This document shows positions 9,748 to 20,755 of a DNA stretch of 64,000 nt, piece after piece. Every line of letters begins with the position of its first letter. Within the stretch, counting starts at the first letter, position 1. The DNA comes from Toxorhynchites rutilus septentrionalis. Lineage: Eukaryota; Arthropoda; Insecta; Diptera; Culicidae. Under the pieces are notes generated by a model. It was not told the DNA's origin, did no database searches, and saw only the letters and a list, made by a program, of their open reading frames with translations. Made by a program: the position numbers and the translations under genes. The stretch lies in assembly GCF_029784135.1 (NCBI RefSeq), contig NC_073746.1, positions 34,143,378-34,207,377 of the forward strand. The letters are read 5' to 3'.

Positions 9748-11121
9748 CTACACAGGTAGGGGCATTTTTTCAATGATCTTCAACCAGATTTTTTTGAACA
9801 GAGGAATCAAATTGTTGAGCATTGTCACCCATGTGCCGGACAACTGGAAAGTTTCGGTGATCATATCAATCAAAAACTCAAACGTTACTTTCAAGCTAGA
9901 TTCTTCAGAATCGGATTCATTTTGACAGTTTGACTGCTTAGGCAAACTAGGAAAATGCTTTGCATCATCAATATCGGGAGGACTGGCCTTTTCCTTCGCT
10001 TTAGGCATACTGTGAACAATATTTTTAACACCACCTGTAACAGCATTGTCAGTACCGACATCAGCAGCAACAGCGGTACTAAGAGGAGGACGTTCGGAAG
10101 TTTTCGTCTTTTGGGAGGTATCTTGTAGCTGCAGTGAGCTTGAGGTTATTCTAAATCATCGTTGTTCGTATCTTCATCAGTCAAACTGCAATATAAGTTA
10201 AGCATTGGTGAAGTCTGGTGTAGTTGATAGTGATTTGACAGTTTGGGCATGAGACAGATTCGATATGTTGATGATTTCCTTTATCAGGCTTTTCGGCTTG
10301 GTCGTGTACTGTGGACATAATCTAGTTTCAACATGAACACCCTTGCAAGCGAAACAAGTGTCTTTCGGAACCTCACAAATTGTTTCATCATGAGTTCCTC
10401 AACATCTGCCGCACTTAGCTTTGTTATTACACAGTTTCTTGGTGTGGTTGAACTTTTTGCACCCTTCACAAACCATAACCTTTGGGGCGAAAATTCGAAC
10501 CGGCATTAGTACATGGCCAATTTCAGGATACGTAGGAAGTATGGTCCCATGAAAGGTAATCTTAACGGAGCGAGATGGAACATATTGTTGAGGTGAGTTT
10601 GGAATACCTTCAACTAGCCTTTGACATTCGAGAACGCGCACAGATTTTTGTCTGCCATCTTTGAGTTTACCGCTTCCTTGATTAACCACGGGTTCGAAAT
10701 CGATCTCGGCTTCATCCACCACTCCATCAATTTCAACGTAGAAGCAGGAAATATATATTCTGTACAATTTGCACAGTAACTCATTTTCACCAGATTTATT
10801 GGCCTCGCTGAGATCAGAAAAAATAATCCTCAGCTTACCGTAGTTCACTTTTTCAATCGATTTCACATTCTTGAAGCACCTGTAAAGTTTCGCGGATACT
10901 AACAATACATTGATTGGTTTCTCAACTTGTCGAACAAAAACAACGTAGGGAGCCTTTGCCGTATCCGGATACACGCGGAGCCGTTTGGACTGTGGGACAT
11001 TAGCAATGGGATCATTTGAGACCAGGTTAACACAAGGAGAATCGGAAATCGACGGGACATTGTCAAGAACCTCCATCTCGACTGGCAGGGTTTCTCCAGA
11101 ACCCCCGCTTTCGGGGTCCAT
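9748..11121 (-). pseudogene. LINE copy A ORF1 (gag-like nucleic-acid-binding protein), broken
   Basis: ORF1 proteins of I-type LINEs bind the element RNA. The likely start is the ATG at 11121 (MDPESGGSGET). A domain like that of copies B and D follows (RLRVYPDTAKAPYVVFVRQ, compared with RVKVYPEDASGSGPWVVFFR in D). A zinc-knuckle region comes next (CEGCKKFNHTKKLCNNKAKC). A stop immediately after it (near 10395) interrupts the frame, but further cysteine pairs can be read beyond it (DTCFACKGVHVETRLC). The C-terminal segment at 9748-10008 matches the hydrophobic C-terminus of ORF1 in copies B and D (FEFLIDMITETFQLSGTWV). At least one stop and one frameshift are present. Confidence 0.75.
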
Positions 11122-11188
11122 AGTAGCGAAAGATTCCTTAATATTTCTTTTGAACAATAACTTTCTACCAAACAATGAGTCGAACTAC

Positions 11189-11946
11189 AGTAACTCAAAT
11201 TCGTAATCGTACTCCACCATGCAGATCTCTATTACCTTCTTTTGAAAGTCGAAAACGAGCTTTCGGAACATTCTATTTAGATAAAGTCATAGTGTCATAT
11301 GAGAGTTAAAAGGTTTGCTATCTGTTTTCAGATTAATGGTTTTTATTTCTCTACAAATGGCGAATGTATGTGCTAATGTATGAAAATTGACTCAAATTCA
11401 TAATCGTACGCTGGTTGAAATCTCTACTCGATTTCGCAGGCGTTGGCCAATTTTCGAATTCCATCATTAGCAAGGTATCCCTTGTTCATTGAAACTATCT
11501 TTAGTTGTCTTTGGCCTTATGTATGAGTTTTTTGGTATATTCGGAAGGAGTATTTATCAATTTTTTCATCAAGTGGTTTTCAAATACTCTTTCCGAATAC
11601 ATAAAAAACACGTAGATAAGGCTAAAGACAAATGAAGATAGTTTCAATGAACAAGGGATCCATACTAATGATGGAATTCGAAAATTGGCCAACGCCTGCG
11701 AAATCGAGTAGAGATTTCAACCAGCGTACGATTATGAATTTGAGTCAATTTTCATACATTAGCACATACATTCGCCATTTGTAGAGAAATAAAAACCATT
11801 ATTCTGAAAACAGATAGCAAACCTTTTAACTCTCATATGACACTATGACTTTATCTAAATAGAATGTTCCGAAAGCTCGTTTTCGACTTTCAAAAGAAGG
11901 TAATAGAGATCTGCATGGTGGAGTGCGATTACGAATTTGAGTCACT
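11189..11946. repeat. 758-bp near-perfect palindrome (foldback element)
   Basis: Left arm about 11189-11555 and right arm about 11580-11946 are complementary along almost their whole length of about 367 bases, with a loop of about 25 bases. The outer ends read AGTAACTCAAATTCGTAATC and the complement of AGTGACTCAAATTCGTAATC. Only scattered mismatches separate the arms. No target duplication is obvious and no protein is encoded. It sits directly upstream of LINE A ORF1, between it and a possible leader segment. Confidence 0.88.
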
Positions 11947-12485
11947 GCATTAAAGAATGACAACAATATGATGCTTAGCTCTGAGACTGAAAAACAATAG
12001 AATAAACTCGAACTGAACTGTTGAACGATTATAATACTCGACTACTCTGGGCAACGGTTGAGCTGCGAATCAACAATTTACCGATGGGGTGTGTTAATCA
12101 ATTTTGTATTGTCTGCAACATTAGCAAGTGATGCGATTTTTTTTTTTTTTTTTTATTAAATTCGTTTATTTTTACAGGCTCAGTTACATAAGTTTAAAGG
12201 AGCCGAATTCTTAATTATATTTTTATTACTATACATAAACATTTTCTAAATCTAAGGTAAGTAAGGTAGAAAACCGATTACTCGCGGTCTACTCGAGTTT
12301 AGTAGGGTGACATATTTGTTCAGGAAAAGGATGGGATATAAGGAAATTGTTACAATAATGATAATCTCACACACTCAATTCTTAAATCTATTCGTATATC
12401 TATTGTGTATTAACATTTCAACTTTTTCTACTGTTTGTAGCAAGGGGACCAATTGCACGCAAAGGATATAAGGATATAAGGATAA

Positions 12486-15400
12486 TCACACACGAACATC
12501 GATAGCTTTAAGGAAAATATAGATTTGGGACATGTAATCAAGGTCTAACCGAGCCAACACATCTCTCACCGGCACATTGGGCTGTCTTCCTCTAGCCCTG
12601 AGGGAGTTTTCTAAATTCGATCTGGCGACAAGATACAACTCGCACGACCAAACAACGTGCTCGATGTCGTGGTAACCGTGGCCACAAACACACGACTCAA
12701 GTCCAGACTTTTGAACCATGGTTTGAAGCTAACCTTAGGGATAATTGAGTGGAGCCACCGGCCCAATTCATCTTCGTTCCATTTGCGTTGCCAATTAGCG
12801 ATGGTATTTTTACGGACTAAAGAATAAAATTCATTTAAGGCGATTTGACGCTGATAAATATCGCCTTCAATCGCACCTACCTTTGCTAATGAGTCAGCCC
12901 TCTCATTACCCGGAATTGAGCAATGAGAAGGGACCCAGACAAAGGTAATGACATAACAGCGTCTGGTTAAAGCACTCAAAACTTCTCGTATTCTCTCAAG
13001 GAAATACGGCGAGTGCTTTTCCGGCCTCACTGAACGGATAGCTTCGACAGAGCTAAGACTATCCGTTACAATGTAATAGTGTTCAACAGGTCGTGAGGCG
13101 ACGCTGTCCAGCGCCCAGTATATCGCTGCCAATTCAGCAATATATACCGAGCAAGGATTCTGAAGACTGTGTGAGGTGCTAAAAAATACGTTGAACACTC
13201 CAAATCCTGTGGACTCATTCATAGAGGACCCATCAGTAAAGTACATATTATCGCAATTGATACGCCCATACTTTGCATTAAAGATCGTAGGAACGATCCC
13301 CGATAGAAGATAATCTGGAATTCCATGGATTTTCTCCTTCATGAACAGATCAAAATGTACAGAGGAATTGATGTAGTCAGGAAAACAAACACGGTTGGGA
13401 ATATACGAAGAAGGAACAACCTGCATGGAGATGAATAAATTCAAAAATTTAGCTCGATCAGTTGCTAAAATTTCCGATCACCAATGGGTTCATAACCTTA
13501 CACCGGATGAGGAACCGAAGAGATAATAAATTGAAGCGATCTTTTAGTGGGAGTACGCCTGCCAAAACCTCGAGACTCCTGGTATGCGTTGAGGGCATAC
13601 ATCCCAACGCGATACGGAGACAAAGATACTGAATTCGCTCGAGTTTAATGAGGTGTGTTTTGGCAGCTGATTGAAAACAGAAACTGCCATACTCCATCAC
13701 TGAGAGAATAGTTGTTCGATACAACATTATAAGATCTTCTGGGTGGGCTCCCACCAGGTGCCGGTAATTGTACGGAGAAAATTTATTCTTTGTTGGCATT
13801 TTTTACTCAGATACCTAATATGGGCCCCCCAAGTACATTTAGAGTCGAACCAGACCCCAAGATACTTGAATGACATAGCATGAGTGATCGGTTTACCCAA
13901 AAGTTGAAGCTTTGGTTTTGCTGGTTTATGCTTCCTAGAAAAAACCACCATCTCTGTTTTCTCCGTGGAGAATTCGATCCCTAGCCCAATGGCCCAGGTT
14001 GAAAAATTGTTCAAAGTATCTTGTAAGGGTCTTTGCAGGTCGGATTCGTTTGATCCTACGACAGACACCACTCCATCATCTGCAAGTTGTCTTAGGCTGC
14101 AATTTTGTGTAAGGCAATTGTCGATGTCGCTTACATAGAAGTTGTACAAAAGGGGGCTTAAACATGAGCCCTGGGGGAGTCCCATGTAGGAGACCCGGCT
14201 TACTGTCGAATCTCCATGAGAAAAGTTCAAATGTTTCTCACAAAGCAAGTTATATAACATATTATTCAATAGAGGCGGCAGTCCCCGAGAGTGTAATTTG
14301 TCTGACAAAACCTCTATTGAAACAGAATCAAAGGCCCCCTTTATGTCCAAGAATACTGAAGCCATTTGTTTTTTTTTCGGCGTAAGCCATTTGAATTTCT
14401 GAAGAAAGCAACGCAAGACAATCATTCGTCCCCTTGCCCCTGCGGAACCCATATTGTGTATCTGAGAGTAGGCCATTCGTTTCAACCCATCGATCAAGGC
14501 GAAACAAGATCATTTTCTCCAACAATTTCCGTATACAAGACAGCATTGCTATTGGGCGGTACGAATTGAAGTCGGACGCGGGTTTTCCGGGTTTTTGAAT
14601 AGCTATAACTCGTACTTGTCTCCAATCATCTGGAACAATATTATGCTCCAGAAACCGATTGAATAAATTTAACAAGCGATGTTTCGCCACATCAGGGAGG
14701 TTTTTCAACAAGTTGAACTTAATTCTATCTGTCGGCGATCGATACACGCCGACCTTACGACGCGAGTTGGGTTGCCGGTCAGTATTCGACGTTCTGCTGA
14801 ACAGACCGTCCAAGACTTAACCAGAAGTTAGACAATGAAAATCCCGCGTAACGAGAACTCCAATGATAACTTCCTTGCAAGGGAGAGGTTTGGTTAGAAC
14901 CGTCCTGCAGTACAGGCCAATTCTAATTCCAAGTTTGTTTGTAAGTTTCTATGTTCCACTTGCAGCACAAGTGAAACAGAGTAACTCAGGATTTGTAGCG
15001 AAGTGAAAGATGCAACTTAGTAAACTTCCTCACGCCGGAGGAAAACCTTTTTCGGATGTAGAGGACCCGAACGTACTACTTGAATATTCTTTGGATACTT
15101 TATTGATACTGATTATTTACATGCTTTGTGGGTTCTTAAATACTAAGATAATGGACTGTCAGCAATTTTGATGCCCCTTGCTTCCCAGTGTGAAAGGAGT
15201 TACAATTTCATTCAATAATATTTTGCCACCCGGGAAGCAAAGGGCGTTCAAATTCGGTATCCCTTTCGAATCGGGAATATGTGGCCATGCTATACTTTTT
15301 ATACAGTATGTTCTCTTCCAGTCGCTGGTTAGGTTAAACCGCGACGAAATCTAATTGCTGATCCTAGCACAACTGACCTATATCCATACTCGCGAACGCG

Positions 15401-16872
15401 TGCGCATAATGAATCAGCTCTTTGTAATCTGATCCCCCGCTCGGTCAGTGGCACGGCAGCGCGCTCATATTGTCGCTTTACAGCTGGTGGAAGGAAAATT
15501 GAACGAACGCTAACAGCTGATTTCAGCTAGCGGCGACACTATCCGATCCCGGAGCAGAATTGTTACATGAAAGGAGAGCAAGAGAGAATTCTACCATCGA
15601 AAACTTGGAATCAAGATCGCACCTATCTTGTGGTATATCTCGAACAATTTTCTGCACGAGAGCGGAATCGGGACAATCCTTCCGTGCAAAATTAAAAATC
15701 CATCGATGTGAATATTCTTCGCTTTCATTCGTTGAAGAGCGATTTCTCATGTTTCGAGCCACTTTCCATAATTTTTTCATTGACGTTTCTCGTGAAAAAC
15801 CTCCCACGAAATTTCGCCAATAAGCACGTTTTTTCCCTTTGATCAAATTTTTGAACTGATTCTCAAGGGCTAAATACGTTTGAAAATTTTCAGCAGTTCC
15901 ACGTTTCCGAAAAGCTTTAAATGCATTCGATTTTTCTATATAAAGCTTGGAACATTGGCTATCCCACCATAGATTGGGAGGCCTTCGGTAAATGGTGGAA
16001 CCTGGGATGGGTTTCGTTTGAGCGCGAACCGCGCTGTCATAGATCAAGCGAGAAATGAAGTTATACTCCTCCAATGGAGGTAAACCATCTCTGGAATTGA
16101 TGGCCAGAGCAATCGCGTCCGCATATTTTTTCCAGTCAATGTGTCTTGTGAGGTCATATGCCATATTTATAGATTCAGAAGAATTCGACCCAGTGGTGAT
16201 GGAAAATTTGATTGGCAAGTGATCACTACCGTTGGGATCCTGTATTACATTCCACTTGCAATCTAACGATAGTGAGTTCGAGCAAAGCGAGAGGTCAAGA
16301 GCACTTGGCTTAGCAGGTGGTTTAGGTACACGTGTTGTTTCCCCGGTATTCGAAATGGTCATATTGAAGCTGTTACAAAGGTCATATATCAACGATGAAC
16401 GGTTGTCATCGTACTGTTCCCCCCAGGTGGTTCCGTGAGAATTGAAGTCTCCCAAGATCAACCGTGGCTCAGGAAGGAGTGAGCACATGTCAATAAGTTG
16501 CTTGCGGCTAACTGTAGCTCTCGGAGGCAAATACAAGCTGACAATACAGAGGTCTTTGCCTCTGATGTTTGCATGACAAGCAACAGCTTCGATCCCACCA
16601 ATAGGTGGAAGATCAATTCGGAAAAATGAGTGACACTTATTGATCCCTAATAGCACCCCTCCGTATCTGTCATATCGGTCCAAGCGTATAATATTAAAAT
16701 CGTGGAAAAAGAGATCATCTTGCGAAGAAAGCCAAGTTTCGGACAGAGCAAAAACATCACAATTGAACTTATGAATTAAAAATTTAAATGTATCCAATTT
16801 AGGGATAAGACTACGACAATTCCACTGTAAAACAGTGATATCTCCGACCTCTCTATTTAAATTAGACATCAT
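12486..16872 (-). pseudogene. LINE copy B ORF2 (endonuclease-RT-RNase H), broken and split by an LTR
   Basis: ORF2 starts at 16872 (MMSNLNREVGDITVLQWNCR), overlapping the ORF1 end. The AP endonuclease is present (SETWLS, LILGDFNSHG, GSDHLPI). The frame is cut after NNSAPGSD by the solo LTR at 14730-15538 and resumes with RIKFNLLKNLPD. RT motifs include FLDIKGAFDSV, GLPQGSCLSPLLYN and QLADDG. RNase H shows YFTDGSS, AELAAIYWALDS, VTDSLSS and WVPSHCSIPGNERADSLAK. Breaks relative to D are: +1 in an A-run at about 14369-14377, -1 near 13748, loss of about 30 bases plus a shift near 13445-13475, and a deletion of about 95 bases near 12690. It cannot make a full protein. Confidence 0.9.
14730..15538. 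mobile_element. Solo LTR of an LTR retrotransposon, inside LINE B ORF2
   Basis: An 809-bp segment interrupts LINE B exactly between codons that are contiguous in copy D. It begins TGTCGGCG and ends CGGCGACA, giving the TG...CA ends of an LTR. CTATC is duplicated at 14725-14729 and 15539-15543, the 5-bp duplication expected of an LTR integrase. No gag or pol sequence lies in it, so it is best read as a solo LTR left by recombination between two LTRs. The BEL/Pao or Gypsy type cannot be decided from this. A TATA-like stretch (TATACTTTTTATACAG, about 15291) could be promoter sequence on the plus strand. Confidence 0.85.
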
Positions 16873-18446
16873 GAGAGATAATCATTGCAAGGAGGGGCCA
16901 TGTTTGCATTAATTGCTGCAAAATTGTCTTTAATACTGGAAGCATTTCGGTGACAATGGTTCTGATGGAGTCGGAAACATTAAAACACGTGAAAATTTGA
17001 TCCACAAGGTCGGACAACTTTATGAATCCCGATTGGGAAGTTGAACTTGACGGAAAAACAGGGACATTTGGGGTTTTTGATGTTCCCTCGAATGCTGGGT
17101 CGTTCAAAGGTGAACCATTCCCACGGAAGCCAGGAGGAACCTGATTTTGCTTGTCCGCTGCACTCGTTTTTTTAGGCAAACTAACTGGGGGTATCACCGG
17201 AGGGACTTGTCCTTGAACGTTGGGAGTGGTCACATTTTTGCACCGGGGATTCCCTTGAGAAATAGGCGGCGTGCCCCCGTTAGCTGTATCCGCTTCCATT
17301 TCGTCAACTGGCAACGTGGCGTAAACATTATGTGTTTTGATTGGTTGTTGTTGTTGAGCCAGTGGAGAAGCGCCCTTCAAATTTTCCGCGAAAGTGCGTT
17401 TAGAGCGTTCCCTCAAAGAGCGCTTCTGTTTCTCCCAGCGACTCTTGTATGCTTCACAAGCTGAGAGCACGTGTGGGGTTCCCCCGCAATATGGACACTT
17501 TTTTACCGTCGCACTGCAGGCTTCGCCCACATATTGCTCTCCGCAAGTGGCACAGCGTTCTTTATTGGCACAATAAGCAGCCGTATGACCAACTGACTTG
17601 CACTTTTGACAAATCATTGGCTTCGGAATAAAAAGTCGCACGGCTAACCTCAATTTCTCTACCATCACGTAGTCCGGGAGAGCTGAACCAGCGAAGGTGA
17701 CTCGAAACGAGTCGGACGGCGTAAATTTGGTTTCACCCCCTTCATGGGAAACTGTTCCGAGCTGGCGGCAACCCAAGATCTTAACAGTCATCGAGGGCAG
17801 TTTCTTAAAACGGCCAGTACCTTCACTCGTAATGTATTCGCACGTCAGACCCGTTTCGGTTATCACACCCTCAATTTCAACTACGTGAGAGGGAATGTAA
17901 ACCCGATACTCAATTGTAAAATGCTGGTCGACAACAATCTTGTTTGCGTCCTTTCGATCAGTCACGACAACTCGCAATTTGTTTGGTCTAACCTTCGAAA
18001 TTTCCGACACGGAGGTATACCTTGCCAGATCTTTCGCGATCTGCATGACTTTCAAAGCTTTTCCATTTGGTTTGGGCCGAAAGAAAACAACCCATGGGCC
18101 AGTTCCAGATGCATCTTCTGGATAGACCTTGACACGGGGAGAGGACGTACCAGAGGGGGAAGACGAGGACAAGGATTGAGTGGGAAGGGAGACAACATGG
18201 GGAGTAGGCGAAGGTAAGGATTGAGTGGTAGCGGGGATAACAGAAAGGGAACCCGAAGTGGAAGGTAGGGTGGGAGCGTCAAGAGGTGGAGAGGAGAGAT
18301 TTGCGATTTTTTTTATGAGGGGGCTTATTAGCATGAGCTGATTCGTCCCCAGAAGAAACATCTTGCGATTTAGGAACACGTTTAAGTGTTTTCCCTTTTT
18401 TACCTGATGGGGGGGATTCATTGGTTTCATTGCCTGAGATCTCCAT
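16862..18446 (-). pseudogene. LINE copy B ORF1, frameshifted near the N-terminus
   Basis: Gag-like RNA-binding ORF1. The best start is the ATG at 18446 (MEISGNETNESPPSGKKG). From there the frame shifts at an A-run (18307-18314) into the long open frame that continues to 16862. Extending that long frame back to 18475 gives an alternative N-terminus that does not resemble other copies. The conserved domain starts at SPRVKVYPEDASGTGPWVVF. The zinc knuckles follow: CQKCKSVGHTAAYC, CATCGEQYVGEAC and CPYCGGTPHVLSAC. The hydrophobic C-terminus ends ...PLLAMIISHDV. The N-terminal quarter differs strongly from that of copy D, while the rest is close to it. Confidence 0.85.
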
Positions 18447-18991
18447 ATTCGGAGACCCCCCACCTTCCCCACCATGGCACTTAAATTCTATTTTTTTAAA
18501 AATATTTCACAATAATAAAATAAAAAATTATAATATTTCAAGAAAAAAATAAAATAAAATATAATATTTATAATATTTTCTCTAAATGTATTTTTATGCG
18601 TATTCACCTAAATGCGCACCCCGCGCAGATAATATTCGACTCGTTCTGCACCGTCCAGTTGATCACGTGTTGGCGTCTATTGCTACACTGCTGTAGGTGT
18701 ATTGGTGAGCGAGCGCACCTACGTCGGCGGTGGAAATGGCGATGATTCGGCGATCAAAATTGTCTCTCTATAGACCTTCACCAGTATCTGCTGTGAGAAG
18801 CTATTCACTGCAGCTGGTGGGAATTGTTGAGCGCACTTCACTGTTCCCACAATTAACACGCGATGGAAGAAGCACACTTGGTTGAGGAAAAAACACCAGC
18901 CAATAACAATAGCTGTTACCGAAACGCGAGCACAATTGCACAAAGCGTCCGATCGCTTCAAGCTGAACTGTGTGAATGAGTGATGCGATTT

Positions 18992-20746
18992 GTTCGAACG
19001 AAAAATTTGTCAACGACAACTAAATACTTATGCTGAATAATGCCTCATGCTCGGATAATTTATTAAAATATCACTCCTCCTTGCAAGAGTAGTTTCATAC
19101 AAATTCAAAAATTCATATCACTCTATGTCAAATTACAATTCCTACAAAAACTCAGGATGCGACTGAGCTACGTGTTACAAACTACCGAAAAACATACCCA
19201 TGTCGATGGTGAATCAACGTCGTAACCACAACGATGGTTCTTGGATACATGAAATGGACAAATATCCCAGCTATCGTAGCATTTCTCTTAAGGCTACCCT
19301 ACTCTGGCTAACCAAAATCCTTCTCAACGGAGAAGCAACCAATCCAACCAAACCCAAATTTGATATTGCTTAATATGATAATATTTCCACTGCGGGACTC
19401 GTCTATCTAAACACATAGCAACATGCAAGAAAAAATCCCAAAACAAGGTTGAAGTTCTGTGCGCTGATGCTCTTTTCATCAAGGTAGAACCGAAATTGTT
19501 CCCAGAGATAACTGAGATTCCATGAAAACCACATTTTTAGTTCACATTCCTACCAGTTTGTTGCGATCGACTGCGGTCATGCTGGTGAATATGGTTTACT
19601 TGCGGGAAGTAATCAAATGTGTTTGTGTGTGTGTTTTTTTTTCTAGTACACTTTGCTGCACTCATTTCATCGGATATTTTGAATTCTTTCTGTTTCCCAG
19701 GGGAATGAAAAAGTCAGCTATCATGGAAAACCGAAAATTGTTCGAAGAACAGCATCAGTAATGACATTCTAAACGATACTCTGTGTTCTGGAATGAAAAT
19801 AAAATATAAAAGACTCACAACTAACATTCGTGTTTCGTAATGTTCATTTGAAAAATGTATTAAACAGCAAAATAACGAGACCCCTTTTCTATACCTGTTG
19901 TTTACCCATGACATCAAATTATAAAGCTGTTGAAAAGCAGATTACTCCATTCCAAATAGCAATCCACTGAACCATTTAACGCGGTGGAAATAGTTGCACA
20001 CAGCTGAAAGTTGAAAGTCATTCGAAATTTATTGCCCATCTCAACTGGGCCCCCTCCAGAGTTGTGGAGAGACGGAGAGGCAGAAGCAGGATCGATGCAT
20101 TTTGCAAAGCCAGCCTTCAAAAGCCGATCTGAACACGCCCCGGTTGGTTGCAACGGTTGTTGCGCCGCACCACGTAAACTCAAAACGAGGCCATTCCGTG
20201 AATAATTCAGTGCCCCATCTGAACATAAACTATAAAGGAATGAATTGGAATAAATAGGGCGGCTTGCGTTGCATTTTCCTGGTTCGGACAGACTTGTTAT
20301 GCTGCCACTCAACTGTTTGTCAAATGCTGGAGCAGGGAATGATTCGTTCCGTTCCGTGGATGAATATTATTTTACCCTCAGCGAACGACTAATTCTAGAA
20401 GTAGTAAATGCTTCGTACTCATTCATGTTCAGTTAGGGTAGAATGTTATAAGTTCAGTATGCCAGGTTTTATTTGTGAACATTAGAAAACTTGGATTCAC
20501 AGTTACACATAAATGAACCGATGTACGACTCCCGATTCATTTTTCGTTAAGCTAGAATCCGCTATATCTGAGGAGAATTCTAACGAATCTACAGAGGGTG
20601 GCTGAATTATTAACTCAAACCAGACAAAAATGTTGCCAAAGATTCAGATCTGAAATGTGAAATCTATCGTTTATAGTAATTTTGATTACATTATAATTTT
20701 TTTAAGAATACATAGAATTTTTTTTCACTTCCGTCTTTTGAAAATC
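18992..20746. other. No confident feature
   Basis: Between LINE copies B and C I see no gene or element ends. A 132-codon open stretch on the minus strand (19914-20312) has no recognisable domain and is probably chance. A GT-repeat lies near 19616-19634. Confidence 0.45.
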
Positions 20747-20755
20747 ATGCTGTTT

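Larger units (their letters stand above)
5332..11121 (-). mobile_element. Old I-type LINE, copy A, interrupted by a SINE and a piggyBac
   Basis: A decayed non-LTR retrotransposon on the minus strand, running from an ORF1 start near 11121 to a truncated reverse transcriptase near 5332. Its proteins align by eye with copies B-D but differ at most positions, so it is a distinct and older lineage. It is interrupted by a piggyBac element (6588-8922) and a SINE (5890-6156), each with clear target duplications. The endonuclease domain is missing between 9691 and 9748, and no RNase H or 3' tail is seen. The segment 11947-12126, beyond the palindrome at 11189-11946, may be its 5' leader. Confidence 0.8.
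12140..18978 (-). mobile_element. I-type LINE, copy B, full length but broken
   Basis: A complete non-LTR retrotransposon insertion on the minus strand: 5' leader, ORF1, ORF2, 3' UTR and poly-A (seen as a T-run from 12140). AGTGATGCGATTT is duplicated exactly at 12127-12139 and 18979-18991, a 13-bp target duplication that fixes both ends. The first transcribed bases would be CATTCACACAGTTCAG. Without the solo LTR at 14730-15538 and its 5-bp duplication the element is about 6.03 kb, matching copy D. Frameshifts, a deletion of about 95 bases near 12690 and the LTR insertion inactivate it. Its 5' leader and ORF1 N-terminus differ from those of D. Confidence 0.93.

Noticed and set aside
14730..15538. 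DNA transposon with TGTCGGCG inverted ends
   Set aside because: Only about 8 bases are inverted, with TG...CA ends and a 5-bp duplication; an LTR explains it better.
17147..18217. Several plus-strand frames across LINE B ORF1
   Set aside because: Shadows of the minus-strand ORF1, which has recognisable zinc knuckles.
19914..20312. 132-codon open frame on the minus strand
   Set aside because: No domain, no neighbouring exons and unremarkable composition; probably chance.
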